39,648 nt of DNA from Pseudacidovorax intermedius (lineage in GTDB: Bacteria > Pseudomonadota > Gammaproteobacteria > Burkholderiales > Burkholderiaceae_C). The notes under the pieces are model-generated. The model saw only the letters and a program-made list of their open reading frames with translations, searched no databases and was not told the DNA's origin. The stretch lies in assembly GCF_001476815.1 (NCBI RefSeq), contig NZ_LDSL01000144.1, positions 1-39,648 of the forward strand, in the 5' to 3' direction. Each line of letters opens with the position of its first letter. Position 1 is the first letter of the stretch. Shown here piece by piece: positions 6,525 through 14,852 of the stretch. A program made the position numbers and the translations under genes.

Positions 6525-9111
6525 GGCACGCGTCACCGGTGTCCTCTTCATCCTGCTGGGACTGGCTCTGGCCGCCGCGGGCGGCTGGCTGCTCTCGCTG
6601 GGCGGCAGCGTCTACTACCTCCTGGCGGGGCTGGCCATGGCAGCCACCGGCGCGCTGCTGCGGCGGCGTTCGGTGGCAGCGCTGTGGCTTTACGCCCTGC
6701 TGCTCCTGGTCTCGGCGGCCTGGGCCGTGTGGGAGGTGGGCGTGGACTGGTGGCCGCTCGCCGCGCGGCTGGACGTGCTGTTCGTGCTCGGCCTGTGGCT
6801 CGTGCTGCCGTGGATGCGGCGGGCGCTCGAGCAGCCGCGGGTCGGCACCCGCCCGTCGCTGACGCGGACGCGCACACCGGGCATGGCCCCGGCACGCGGG
6901 GCGCTCGGCTTCGTTCTCGCGGCCTCGGCCGTGCTGGCGGTCGCGTCCTGGTTCCGCAACCCGCAGGCCATCGACGGCAACCTGCAGGCCCGTGCGGCCG
7001 CCACACCGGCCGCCACCGACGCCCCCGCGCCGACCATTCCGCCCGGCGAGTGGCATGCCTACGGCCGCACCGGCGAAGGCCAGCGCTACTCGCCGCTGTC
7101 GCAGATCGCCGCCACCAACGTGGACGGCCTGAAGCTCGCCTGGGAATACCAGACAGGCGACGTCCGCGGCAAGCCCGGCGACCCCGAGGAGACGACCTTC
7201 GAGGTCACACCGCTGAAGATCGGCAACCGCCTGTTCCTGTGCACACCGCACCAATCCGTGATCGCGCTCGACGCCACCACCGGCAAGCAGGTGTGGCGTT
7301 TCGATCCGCAGATCGCCGGCGACCTCGCGCTGCAGCACCTGACCTGCCGCGGCCTGTCGTACCAGGCCGCCGCGGTGCCGGCAGCAAGCGGCAATGCGGC
7401 CACTGCCCAACCCCAGCCAGCGGTGGCCGCGGCAGCACCCGAGCCCGCGCGGCCCGGCGCCGGCACGGCCGCCAACCCGGCGCCGACGACCGCCCCCACG
7501 GACGCGGGCTCGACGCAGGACAACGCGAACGCGTCCGCCCTCCCCTTGCCCGTCGCCGCCCGGCAAGGACCGACGGCGCCCAGTTGTCCGGCCAAGCTGT
7601 TCATGCCCACGGCCGATGGGCGCGTCATTGCCCTCAATCCGGACAACGGCGCCGTCTGCGCCGACTTCGGCCGTGGCAGCGGACAGATCGACCTGTGGCG
7701 GCACATGCCCAACGTGCGCCCTGGCGCCTACTACTCGACCTCGCCCGTGGTGGTGACCGCGCGGCTCGTCATCGTGGGCGGCACGGTGCTGGACAACGCG
7801 TCCACCAAGGAACAGTCGGGCGTGATCCGTGCCTTCGACATCCGCACCGGCGACCTCGTGTGGAACTGGGATTCGGGCAACCCCGAAGACACTGCGCCGT
7901 TGCCGCCCGGCCGCACCTACACGCCCAACTCGCCCAACAGCTGGTCCATCTCGTCGGTGGACGAGACGCTGGGCCTGGTCTACATCCCCATGGGCAACCA
8001 GCCCCCGGACCAGTGGGGCGGCCGGCGCAGCGAGGCGGTGGAGCGCTATTCGTCGTCGGTGGTCGCACTCGACCTGGCCACCGGCCGCGTGCGCTGGCAT
8101 TTCCAGACCGTGCACCATGACCTGTGGGACTACGACGTGCCCGCCCAGCCCACGCTCGTCGACCTGGACATGGGTGGCCAGCGCGTGCCGGCCCTGGTGC
8201 AGCCGACCAAGCAGGGCGAGCTCTTCGTGCTGGACCGCCGCACGGGCCAGCCACTGCTGCCCGTGACCGAGGTGCCGGCGCCGCAGGGCGCGGCCGAAGG
8301 CGACCACACGGCGCCGACGCAGCCCCGGTCGGCCCTGTCCTTCGAGCCGGCGCCGCTTACCGAGCGCAGCATGTGGGGCGCGACGATGTTCGACCAGCTC
8401 GCCTGTCGCATCGCCTTCCACCGGCTGCGCTACGAGGGGCGCTTCACCCCGCCGTCGGAGCAGGGCTCGATCATCTATCCGGGCAACTTCGGCGTCTTCA
8501 ACTGGGGCGGCATCGCGGTCGATCCGCAACACGGCTGGGCCTTCACCACGCCGACCTACCTCGCCTTCGTGTCGAAGCTGGTGCGCCGCCATGACGAAAC
8601 CACGCTGATGGTGCAGGAGGGCGGCCCGCCCAAGGGCTCGCTGCCGGCCTTGAACGAGAACTTCGGCGCCCCGTTCGCGGCCTCGATGAAGCCGTTCATG
8701 TCGCCCGTCGGCCTGCCCTGCCAGGCGCCGCCCTGGGGCTACGTGGCCGGCGTGGATCTGCGCAGCGGCCAGGTGGTGTGGAAGCACCGCAACGGCACCG
8801 TGCGCGACCTGTCGCCGCTGCCGCTGCCCTTCAAGATGGGCGTGCCCGGCATCGGCGGGCCGATGATGACGGCCGGCGGCGTGGCCTTCTATTCCGGCGC
8901 GCTCGACAACTATGTGCGCGCCTACGACGTGCGCACCGGCCGCCAGCTCTGGCAGGACCGCCTGCCCGCGGGCGGCCAGGCGACGCCCATGACGTACACC
9001 GGCGAGGACGGCCGCCAGTATGTCCTGGTCGTGGCCGGTGGGCACGGCTCCACCGGCACCAAGCCCGGGGATTCGGTGCGCGCCTATGCCTTGCCGGCGG
9101 TGCCGCAGTGA
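6523..9111 (+). CDS. gcd: Membrane-bound PQQ-dependent glucose dehydrogenase
   Basis: This 862-aa quinoprotein oxidises glucose to gluconolactone in the periplasm and passes electrons to ubiquinone. Residues 1-145 hold about five membrane helices with the GCD hallmarks GGSVYYLLAG and WAVWEVGVDWWPL. The catalytic beta-propeller follows (EWHAYGRTGEGQRYSPLSQI, QHLTCRGLSYQ, YIPMGNQPPDQWGG, VHHDLWDYDVPAQPTL, QPTKQGELFVLDR), ending in a PQQ-propeller blade. About residues 283-352 form an Ala/Pro/Thr-rich insert where E. coli GCD has a short loop. RBS GAAAGG precedes ATG 6523. No pqq biosynthesis genes are in this window, so the cofactor must come from elsewhere. Confidence 0.93.
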   Translation: MARVTGVLFILLGLALAAAGGWLLSLGGSVYYLLAGLAMAATGALLRRRSVAALWLYALLLLVSAAWAVWEVGVDWWPLAARLDVLFVLGLWLVLPWMRRALEQPRVGTRPSLTRTRTPGMAPARGALGFVLAASAVLAVASWFRNPQAIDGNLQARAAATPAATDAPAPTIPPGEWHAYGRTGEGQRYSPLSQIAATNVDGLKLAWEYQTGDVRGKPGDPEETTFEVTPLKIGNRLFLCTPHQSVIALDATTGKQVWRFDPQIAGDLALQHLTCRGLSYQAAAVPAASGNAATAQPQPAVAAAAPEPARPGAGTAANPAPTTAPTDAGSTQDNANASALPLPVAARQGPTAPSCPAKLFMPTADGRVIALNPDNGAVCADFGRGSGQIDLWRHMPNVRPGAYYSTSPVVVTARLVIVGGTVLDNASTKEQSGVIRAFDIRTGDLVWNWDSGNPEDTAPLPPGRTYTPNSPNSWSISSVDETLGLVYIPMGNQPPDQWGGRRSEAVERYSSSVVALDLATGRVRWHFQTVHHDLWDYDVPAQPTLVDLDMGGQRVPALVQPTKQGELFVLDRRTGQPLLPVTEVPAPQGAAEGDHTAPTQPRSALSFEPAPLTERSMWGATMFDQLACRIAFHRLRYEGRFTPPSEQGSIIYPGNFGVFNWGGIAVDPQHGWAFTTPTYLAFVSKLVRRHDETTLMVQEGGPPKGSLPALNENFGAPFAASMKPFMSPVGLPCQAPPWGYVAGVDLRSGQVVWKHRNGTVRDLSPLPLPFKMGVPGIGGPMMTAGGVAFYSGALDNYVRAYDVRTGRQLWQDRLPAGGQATPMTYTGEDGRQYVLVVAGGHGSTGTKPGDSVRAYALPAVPQ

Positions 9112-9297
9112 GGGGAACGGCGCTGCCCCTGCCCAGCACCGGGCTGGGCTGCGGGGAGGCCATAGGCCGCGACGCCCGGCCAACGCGGCGTCCGACGGCA
9201 CGGGGTGAATCGTCCGACGGTGGCCGCCAGAGGCGGTCCTAGTCTGGGTGAAGCCGGTGCACTTGCAGGTGCCGGCCTCTGCCAACAAGGACCACCC

Positions 9298-9933
9298 ATG
9301 AACATCCAGAATCCGCTCCGCCACTCCCACCTGCGCTGGGCCGCCGCGCTCGCCATGGGCGCTGCCCTGCTGCAGCCCTGTGCCGCGCAAACGGCCCAGA
9401 CGGCGCCCACCGCTCCCGCCGCGCCGCAGCCGCCGGCACAAACCGCCACGGCCCAGCAGTCGCCGGGTGTCGCCACGGCCGACCAGCGCATGATGCGCGA
9501 CCTGGCCCAGGCCAACCTGGCCGAGATCGAGACCGGCCGCATGGCGCAGGAAAAGGCAGCCAGCGATCAGGTCAGGCAGTTCGGCGCCCAGATGGTGGAA
9601 GACCACCGGAAGGCGCTCACCGAGCTGCAGACCCTGGCGACGACGAAGAACGTGGAACTGCCGTCGGAGCCCGATGCCAAGCACAAGCTGATCGCCGCGG
9701 GCCTCAAGCCGCTCAGCGGCGACACCTTCGACAAGCAGTACATGCGCATGGTGGGCATCAACGACCACAAGCAGACGCTGGAGAAGCTGCAGCGCGTGCA
9801 GCGCGAAACCGGCGACAGCGACCTGCGTGCCTATGCCGCCAAGACCATTCCGGTCGTACAGAAGCACCTGGCACATGCGCAGGGCATCCATGGAGCGCAC
9901 GACAGCGGCAAGAAGCGCGGCAACGCGAAGTGA
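9298..9933 (+). CDS. DUF4142 periplasmic protein
   Basis: This 211-aa secreted protein has a basic and hydrophobic signal region (RHSHLRWAAALAMGAALLQPCAAQT, cleavage probably after CAA at about residue 31) and a Pro/Ala/Gln-rich linker. A helical DUF4142 domain follows from about residue 60: ADQRMMRDLAQANLAEIETGRMAQEKAASDQVRQFGAQMVEDHRKAL, then FDKQYMRMVGINDHKQTLEKL and TIPVVQKHLAHAQ. The domain is ferritin-like and of unknown function, and common in Proteobacteria as a stress-associated protein. The ATG at 9298 follows AAGGA; an in-frame start at 9205 would add a non-signal stretch. It lies 187 bp after gcd on the same strand and ends before a terminator. Confidence 0.85.
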   Translation: MNIQNPLRHSHLRWAAALAMGAALLQPCAAQTAQTAPTAPAAPQPPAQTATAQQSPGVATADQRMMRDLAQANLAEIETGRMAQEKAASDQVRQFGAQMVEDHRKALTELQTLATTKNVELPSEPDAKHKLIAAGLKPLSGDTFDKQYMRMVGINDHKQTLEKLQRVQRETGDSDLRAYAAKTIPVVQKHLAHAQGIHGAHDSGKKRGNAK

Positions 9934-10129
9934 TGCCTCGATCCTGCGGGGAGAACAGCGGTGCCCTCCCCGCTTGCTTCGTGAACGGCGCCACATGCCC
10001 ATCCTGATCGCGGCCCGTTGCCCCAACACCGTTCGGGCCGAGCCCGACGAAGCTTCGGCAAAAGCGCTCTGCGTCTTCGAAGAATTCAGGAAACGGCAAG
10101 CTTGAAGCGCAAAGGACACTGACTGGCAT

Positions 10130-10156
10130 CGGGCCCCGTGGCCCGTTGTCTTTTCC
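10130..10156 (+). terminator. Intrinsic terminator after the DUF4142 gene
   Basis: The stem CGGGCC/GGCCCG (10130-10135 with 10140-10145) has a CCGT loop and is followed by TTGTCTTTT. It is well placed to end transcription from the gcd and DUF4142 side before the convergent recombinase gene. Confidence 0.6.
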
Positions 10157-10175
10157 GGCCCGTCGCCCCAGAGGC

Positions 10176-12437
10176 TCACACCGCCGTTGCTGGATCTTGC
10201 CACCCGGCTGCCCCAGGCAGCCGCCGCGTCTGCCGAAGCCGGTCCGGCGACAGTGCGAGCAACGCCCGCCGGTCCTGCGCCGGAAGCCCGTGAGCACAAC
10301 ATGCCAGCAGCCGCTTGACCGCCTTGTAGACGCCACCGCGGCTCAAGCCGGCGGCCCGCGTGTCGGTCGGGTCGAACAGCAGCGGCAGGTGGGCGTTGGC
10401 GGGATCGCAGGGGTCGGCGGGCAAGCCGCAGCTTTGCAGCAGCATCGACAGGGCGGACACCAGAGGGGCGGGTACCGGCCGCGCCGCCAGGCGTTCGGCT
10501 TGCCGCGCCCTCGTGTTGAGTTGCCACTGCGTGCTGCCGCCGCCGGCCTGCGCTTCGGGTACGACCGACGCGCGGCGCCGAAGGTCGCCGCAACGGGCCA
10601 GTGCCAGTTCTCCAGGCCGCAAGCCGGTGGCCTGAAGCCATTCCGTGGCCCGCTGGGCACGGTGCAGGCCGCGACTTGCGGGCCTGCGCCCGGACAGGTG
10701 GCGGGCCAGTGCAGCTAGATCGGGGACACCGCTCGCATCGTCGCTGCTGCTCACAGCGTTGTTGGCCGCGACTTGTGGCTCCGCCGGCTCTGTCGCCCAG
10801 GCGCCTTCGCGGGCTTCTGTCGGCGCCGTGGCCCCGGGCGTCGCACTGGGTGGAGCCATCACCGCCGGATCGGGCGCGCTGCGATGGCCCGCAGACGTTT
10901 CCGTCGCCTGGCTTTCCTCTTCGGTGAGGCTCATAGCCTGCGCCGCTGCCGCCGATGCGAGCCCGGGCGAGGGATCGGCAGACAGATACCCCACTCGATG
11001 CAGGAAGCGGAACAGGCTGCGCAGCGCCGCGACGCAGCGTTGCAGCGAGGCGGGGCTCAGCGGACCCTCCAGGGGCCGCCAAAGGGGAGACCAGCGCTCC
11101 TGGTGACGCGGCCCGCACCATTCGGCCGGCGGGGTGCGCAGGAAGTCCACGAAGGCCGCACAGTCCCCGGCATCGACCGAGGACAGCGCCCTCCCCCGCT
11201 CCAGCACGGCCCAGAGCACGAGGCGTTCGGCCTCCTTCCGGTAGGCACGGCGCGTCTCCGCGGAGGCGCCATCGCCCCTGCGGCGGCCGCAGGCTGCCAG
11301 CCAGGCATCGATGGCGGCCAGATCGTCGGCCGCGGCGATCCGGCACTGCGCCGCCGGGGCACGGAACCGCCCCTCCGTGCCCCGCAGGGACGGCGGGATC
11401 ACGAGCTTGTCGAGCGGCCGCAGTGCCAGGGCAGGCGGCACCAGCGCCTCCAGCAAGGGCCGCGGCACCCGGGACATCGGGGAGAACACATGGGCGCCGA
11501 GCACCAGCCCCGTGTCCGCCTGGTGCACGCGCAGCCATTCGACGACACGCGCGGCCTTGGTCGGCCCCACGGCCGGCACCGCCCGCCACCAGCGCGCCCC
11601 GACCAGGTTGATGTGGACCGCCAGGTCCTGCAGGCTCGTGAAGCCCGCGGCCGCAATCCGTTCCGCCAGCAGAGGCCCCAGCCAGTCGCCCACCGGATCC
11701 GCAGGCCGCGGTGAGCGCGACGTCAGCCCTTCCAGCCAGGCCAGTGCTTCCAGCTGCCGCTCGATCAGCCGGCGGCGCTTGGACTGCCGCGCGGCGCCCT
11801 GCCCTCCTGCGCCGAAGGCTTCCTCATAAGCGGCGACCTGGTCCTCGATGGAGAAGTCCTCGAGCCCCCGTTCAGCGGCGAAGTCCTCGAGCGTCAGCGC
11901 GGCCGTCGCGGCCTCGTCCGAAGCGGCGCGGGCGTCCATGCGCACCAGCCGGGCCGTGCCGGGCCGCGCATGCCGGCGAGCGGCCGCGGCCAGCTCGTCG
12001 CGGTAGACCAGGATGGCGCGCCGGATGAGCCGGTCGTCGAGCCGGTCGTCCTCGCCCTGCATGTACCGCTTCCAGGCCTGGCGCTCGTCGATGCCCTGGA
12101 TGACCGCGCGCATGAAGGCGAAGTGGCCACGGTGCAGCGCACGGGAACGGCGCGTGTCCCTGCGGCGCGGCAGGGCAGCTACCGATGTTGCCGCAGGTCT
12201 GGGCACTGCGGACCCATGGCTCTCCAGGCGCCCCTCTCCCCCGCCCTCCCCCGCAAGTCGAGCAGGCGCCGAGTCGCGGGACTGGTTGCCCGCGTTCACC
12301 ACGTGCGCCGAATCGTCCGAGCCAGCATCGTCTACTGCCTTGCCAAGTCCACGCACACGCCCCGGCATTGCAGCCGTCGGCGCCTCGGAATGGGTGGGAT
12401 GAACGGTATGAACAGGCATGCCATGGTCTTTGCGCAT
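10176..12437 (-). CDS. Large DUF3701-type tyrosine integrase, truncated before the catalytic tyrosine
   Basis: This 753-aa protein is of the Burkholderiales phage-integrase type with an N-terminal DUF3701 domain (about residues 100-200: LHRGHFAFMRAVIQGIDERQAWKRYM, then RRHARPGTARLVRMD). A low-complexity N-terminus precedes it. A core-binding domain lies near residues 385-500 (ETRRAYRKEAERLVLWAV). Box I (ATGLRPGEL, Arg607) is intact. Box II is reached as LSPDRLRQTRR, so the histidine before it is Asp and the RHT histidine is Gln. The frame then stops within about 20 residues, and no LGH or tyrosine follows. Neither other frame restores the missing 50-60 residues. The upstream side is unusually AT-rich. 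Confidence 0.75.
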   Translation of the reverse strand: MRKDHGMPVHTVHPTHSEAPTAAMPGRVRGLGKAVDDAGSDDSAHVVNAGNQSRDSAPARLAGEGGGEGRLESHGSAVPRPAATSVAALPRRRDTRRSRALHRGHFAFMRAVIQGIDERQAWKRYMQGEDDRLDDRLIRRAILVYRDELAAAARRHARPGTARLVRMDARAASDEAATAALTLEDFAAERGLEDFSIEDQVAAYEEAFGAGGQGAARQSKRRRLIERQLEALAWLEGLTSRSPRPADPVGDWLGPLLAERIAAAGFTSLQDLAVHINLVGARWWRAVPAVGPTKAARVVEWLRVHQADTGLVLGAHVFSPMSRVPRPLLEALVPPALALRPLDKLVIPPSLRGTEGRFRAPAAQCRIAAADDLAAIDAWLAACGRRRGDGASAETRRAYRKEAERLVLWAVLERGRALSSVDAGDCAAFVDFLRTPPAEWCGPRHQERWSPLWRPLEGPLSPASLQRCVAALRSLFRFLHRVGYLSADPSPGLASAAAAQAMSLTEEESQATETSAGHRSAPDPAVMAPPSATPGATAPTEAREGAWATEPAEPQVAANNAVSSSDDASGVPDLAALARHLSGRRPASRGLHRAQRATEWLQATGLRPGELALARCGDLRRRASVVPEAQAGGGSTQWQLNTRARQAERLAARPVPAPLVSALSMLLQSCGLPADPCDPANAHLPLLFDPTDTRAAGLSRGGVYKAVKRLLACCAHGLPAQDRRALLALSPDRLRQTRRLPGAAGWQDPATAV

Positions 12438-13389
12438 AGTTTATTATCAATACATCATTATTTGTGCAGCTTCCTCGTATTTTCCTGCGCACACTTCGAG
12501 TAGGTGCCATAAGTGCTTGTCAGCAAAAGCAGTTTTGAAATCAGCAGCTGTCTGGGCACGCGGCGAATGCCTATGGGTGGCCCACGGCACCGCTGACCAC
12601 GATGGGCTTGGCGGCACGCACCAGAGGCTGGGCGTTGCCACTCAGCGGAGGCACCGGGCGCTAGGCGGCTGCGTCCGGCGATGTCCTTGCCAGCATCCGC
12701 CTCGACCGGCGGACGATGTCTTGGATCGCCACCGCCTCTGACGAAGTAGCGGATGGCAGCCAACAACATGGGAGCGGCCCTGCGTTTTGCTCGCCGAGTT
12801 GATACGTAGCGACATTCATTGGACGCTGGCCTGACGGATGCGGCAAAAGCGCTGTTTCCCCTATCCCCGAAGGACGAAGCGCAAGCAGATTAAGACGCAG
12901 TGACCATTGGCTTCCCGTTGTGCGTCCTGCGCCCGTCGGGCGTCAACGGATCCCGTTCACAAGAGGCGGCGCGTTCGGCGCTGCTTCTGATTGGGTGAGA
13001 CACCGCCGACCGGCTTCTACCGCTTCATACCTCTGAGCACGGGGCGCGTCCTCCCGGACGGAACTCTTCCCAGTCTGTTGGAGCGCCGAACCATCGCGCG
13101 GCCCTTGTGCTACCAACCTTCCCGGCGGTGGCTGGCAGATGCGTTCACGGGCGACCGCGATTGACTACGCCGGCAGAAGTGCGGCGCACGCTCTGCACCT
13201 TCCCCGCCCTCAAGGGCCATCGCCCTTGCTGCCCTTTGCGCTCCAAGTCGTCGCGTGCGCCCGCGTCGTGGCAACACGCCGCGCCGCGTCGTCGTCTACC
13301 AAGCCCCACGCTGGCCGGTCACACGGTCTCAGGGCCCGCCACACTGACGCGGAAGCTGCGGCACCCGCCAACCGTCACGGCCACACACG

Positions 13390-13433
13390 GAGGCTGGCTG
13401 GCAAAAGGGCTGGCTCGGCAGCCGGCCAGCCTC
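13390..13433. repeat. Long hairpin in gene-poor interval
   Basis: GAGGCTGGCTGGC at 13390-13402 can pair with GCCGGCCAGCCTC at 13421-13433 over 13 positions with one G-U pair, around an 18-nt loop (13403-13420) that begins AAAAGGG. No T-tract follows on the plus strand, so it is not a typical terminator. It could belong to a structured RNA or a single-strand DNA hairpin. Confidence 0.45.
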
Positions 13434-13695
13434 TCACTCAGTCACCGCCAATCCAGCCGACGCATCGATCGAACTTGCATTTCGTCGAGCTGCGCCGGAA
13501 TGGCCAATGATTGGCAGCCGCCATCGAGAGATCAGCACCCTCCCCTACTCGGCCTGAAGCGCGCTGACTCGACGTCAGCAACCCCGGAATAGCGCGCCAG
13601 ACAAGTGGCTCCGCAACAAGAACTCGGCACACCGAACAGTCGTCACTGTCGCCCGGGACGCCCCAACCTTCCGGCGCCTCATTTCAGACCAAAGA

Positions 13696-13724
13696 AATGC
13701 GGCCTGCTATGAGCAGGCCGCATT
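13696..13724 (-). terminator. Intrinsic terminator of the parAB operon
   Basis: This is a perfect 12-bp stem, AATGCGGCCTGC/GCAGGCCGCATT, with a 5-nt loop. On the minus strand it is followed by TTTCTTT. It lies about 45 bp beyond the parB stop and would end the parA-parB transcript. Confidence 0.7.
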
Positions 13725-13741
13725 GGCACGAGTTCATGGGC

Positions 13742-13756
13742 GTTGAACGGTTCAAC
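13742..13756. promoter_or_regulatory. Candidate parS site 1
   Basis: GTTGAACGGTTCAAC is a perfect 7-1-7 palindrome just downstream of the parB stop, between parB and its terminator. The same core occurs at 13930-13944 and 14886-14900. Flanks are also shared: read on the minus strand, this copy is GGGTGTTGAACC followed by GTTCAACGCCC. Confidence 0.7.
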
Positions 13757-13769
13757 ACCCCCAAGGGAC

Positions 13770-14852
13770 TCACTCAGAGTCCAGATGCCCCTGTAGCCAG
13801 GCAAGAAGGGCCGCCTGGCGCGCCTCGGTCAGAACGCCGGCATCGAAGCGCAAGGTGACACGGCCATCTGCCTCACCCGTCAGTACCGCGCCCTGCCCTG
13901 CCCTGCCGATGCGGCGCTCGGGCACGGGTGTTGAACGGTTCAACGGCTTCTGCGACTGCCCCAGCAGCACCTCCAGAACCTGCTTCGCGCTCAGCACCGC
14001 CTTTGCCGCCCGAAGCTCCTTTGCGCGGGCCACCAAACCTTCGGGATCGCGCTGCAGCACCTCACTGAGCGGCTGGGCCCAGCGGAACTGCACGTCCAGC
14101 GGAGACGGAAAAGCCTCGATCACCGAATCTGGCAGACGGGCGAGCGCAAGGCTTTTCGAGATCAGCGACAGGTCCACGCCCACCGACTCCGCCAGCTTGC
14201 GTTGCGACGCATACAGGCCGCTGTCCAGCGCCCGTCGGTACATCATTCCCTGCTCCCAGGCGCTCAGGTTCTTCCGGGCCCGGTTCTCGCGCTCCATGGC
14301 CTCGAACAGGCCCTTGTCGTCGATGTCGGCAATGATCGCCTGGACGGGCAACCCGAGTTCCAGGCAAGCGCGGTGCCGGCGGTGGCCGAAGACGAGTTCG
14401 TAGTCGGCATTGGCATCGGTGCCCGCCGCGAGGCCACGCACGCAGATGGGTTGGACGTTGGTACCACTCGCCGCGATGTCCGCACGCAACTCCTCATAGG
14501 CCTTGTCGGCCAGCGCGTCGGCATGGCGGTTGGCCCAGCGAGAGGCGCGGATCCGGCGGGGATCCAGCGCCTTCATCGGCACCGCACCGTCGAAGGCGCG
14601 CAGTTTGAGTCGCAGTTCTTCCGCCTCTTTCACGGCTGCTGACTGCGAGGCCATGAACACCGCCATCGATCCTGGCGCCGTCTTCGGGCGCGCTTCCGGC
14701 AATGCTGGTGCAACCGCCGAAGCCACCGCCGGTGCTGTCGCGGTTTCGGCGGGCGCCGACGTGACGGGTGACGGGCTGGACTCCGCGACAGGCACCGGCC
14801 GCACGGGCGGCAACTGGATCAGGCTGGCCTTGGCTGCGAGTTTTTTACTCAT
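13770..14852 (-). CDS. parB: ParB family DNA-binding partition protein
   Basis: This is a 360-aa centromere-binding protein of a type I partition system. The N-terminus (1-60) is flexible and Ala/Pro-rich. The CTPase/ParB-N domain follows (LDPRRIRASRWANR, then FGHRRHRACLELGL at about 155-168, the GxRRxRA motif). An HTH region spans about 212-240 (LYASQRKLAESVGVDLSLISKSLALARLPDSVIEAF), and a C-terminal dimerisation part ends in LLAWLQGHL. It would bind parS and, with ParA, segregate replicon copies. Its ATG overlaps the parA stop by 4 nt (ATGA). One of the three parS-like palindromes lies inside its coding sequence and another just after it. Confidence 0.95.
   Translation of the reverse strand: MSKKLAAKASLIQLPPVRPVPVAESSPSPVTSAPAETATAPAVASAVAPALPEARPKTAPGSMAVFMASQSAAVKEAEELRLKLRAFDGAVPMKALDPRRIRASRWANRHADALADKAYEELRADIAASGTNVQPICVRGLAAGTDANADYELVFGHRRHRACLELGLPVQAIIADIDDKGLFEAMERENRARKNLSAWEQGMMYRRALDSGLYASQRKLAESVGVDLSLISKSLALARLPDSVIEAFPSPLDVQFRWAQPLSEVLQRDPEGLVARAKELRAAKAVLSAKQVLEVLLGQSQKPLNRSTPVPERRIGRAGQGAVLTGEADGRVTLRFDAGVLTEARQAALLAWLQGHLDSE
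13930..13944. promoter_or_regulatory. Candidate parS site 2, inside parB
   Basis: GTTGAACGGTTCAAC, with the same left flank (CGGGT), lies within the 3' third of parB and encodes part of LNRSTPV. It is 188 bp from site 1. Siting within par coding sequence is common for ParB-bound centromeres. Confidence 0.7.

Larger units (their letters stand above)
12438..13769. other. Gene-poor interval between integrase and parB
   Basis: No open frame here has a recognisable domain, good RBS and coding-like composition together. The first 110 bp (12430-12540) are AT-rich compared with the surroundings and probably hold the integrase promoter. Frames such as 13107-13592 (+) and 12458-12769 (-) look like chance frames in GC-rich DNA. 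The stretch does contain a long hairpin at 13390-13433, a smaller one at 13563-13579 (GCTGAC/GTCAGC with a 5-nt loop), the parB terminator and one parS-like site. It may be decayed accessory DNA or a non-coding partition or replication region. Confidence 0.5.

Noticed and set aside
10100-10260. Frameshift that might restore the integrase C-terminus
   Set aside because: Both alternative minus-strand frames were read beyond the stop and neither shows RHT, LGH or a tyrosine motif, so true loss of the end is more likely.
5320-11589. A 2089-codon open frame on the minus strand
   Set aside because: It runs antisense or out of frame across gcd, DUF4142 and the integrase, all with clear domains. Its translation is Arg/Gly/Ala/His-rich without domains, as expected of a GC-rich shadow frame.
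12447-12641. A small minus-strand frame ending in a plausible-looking helical tail (FKTAFADKHLWHLLEVCAGKYEEAAQ)
   Set aside because: It could be a remnant of a gene, but there is no upstream start context and no family recognised, so it was not annotated.
13107-13592. A possible 161-aa gene in the gap before parB
   Set aside because: No domain, no clear RBS, and a Ser/Arg/Pro/His-rich composition typical of chance frames. Left as part of the gene-poor interval.
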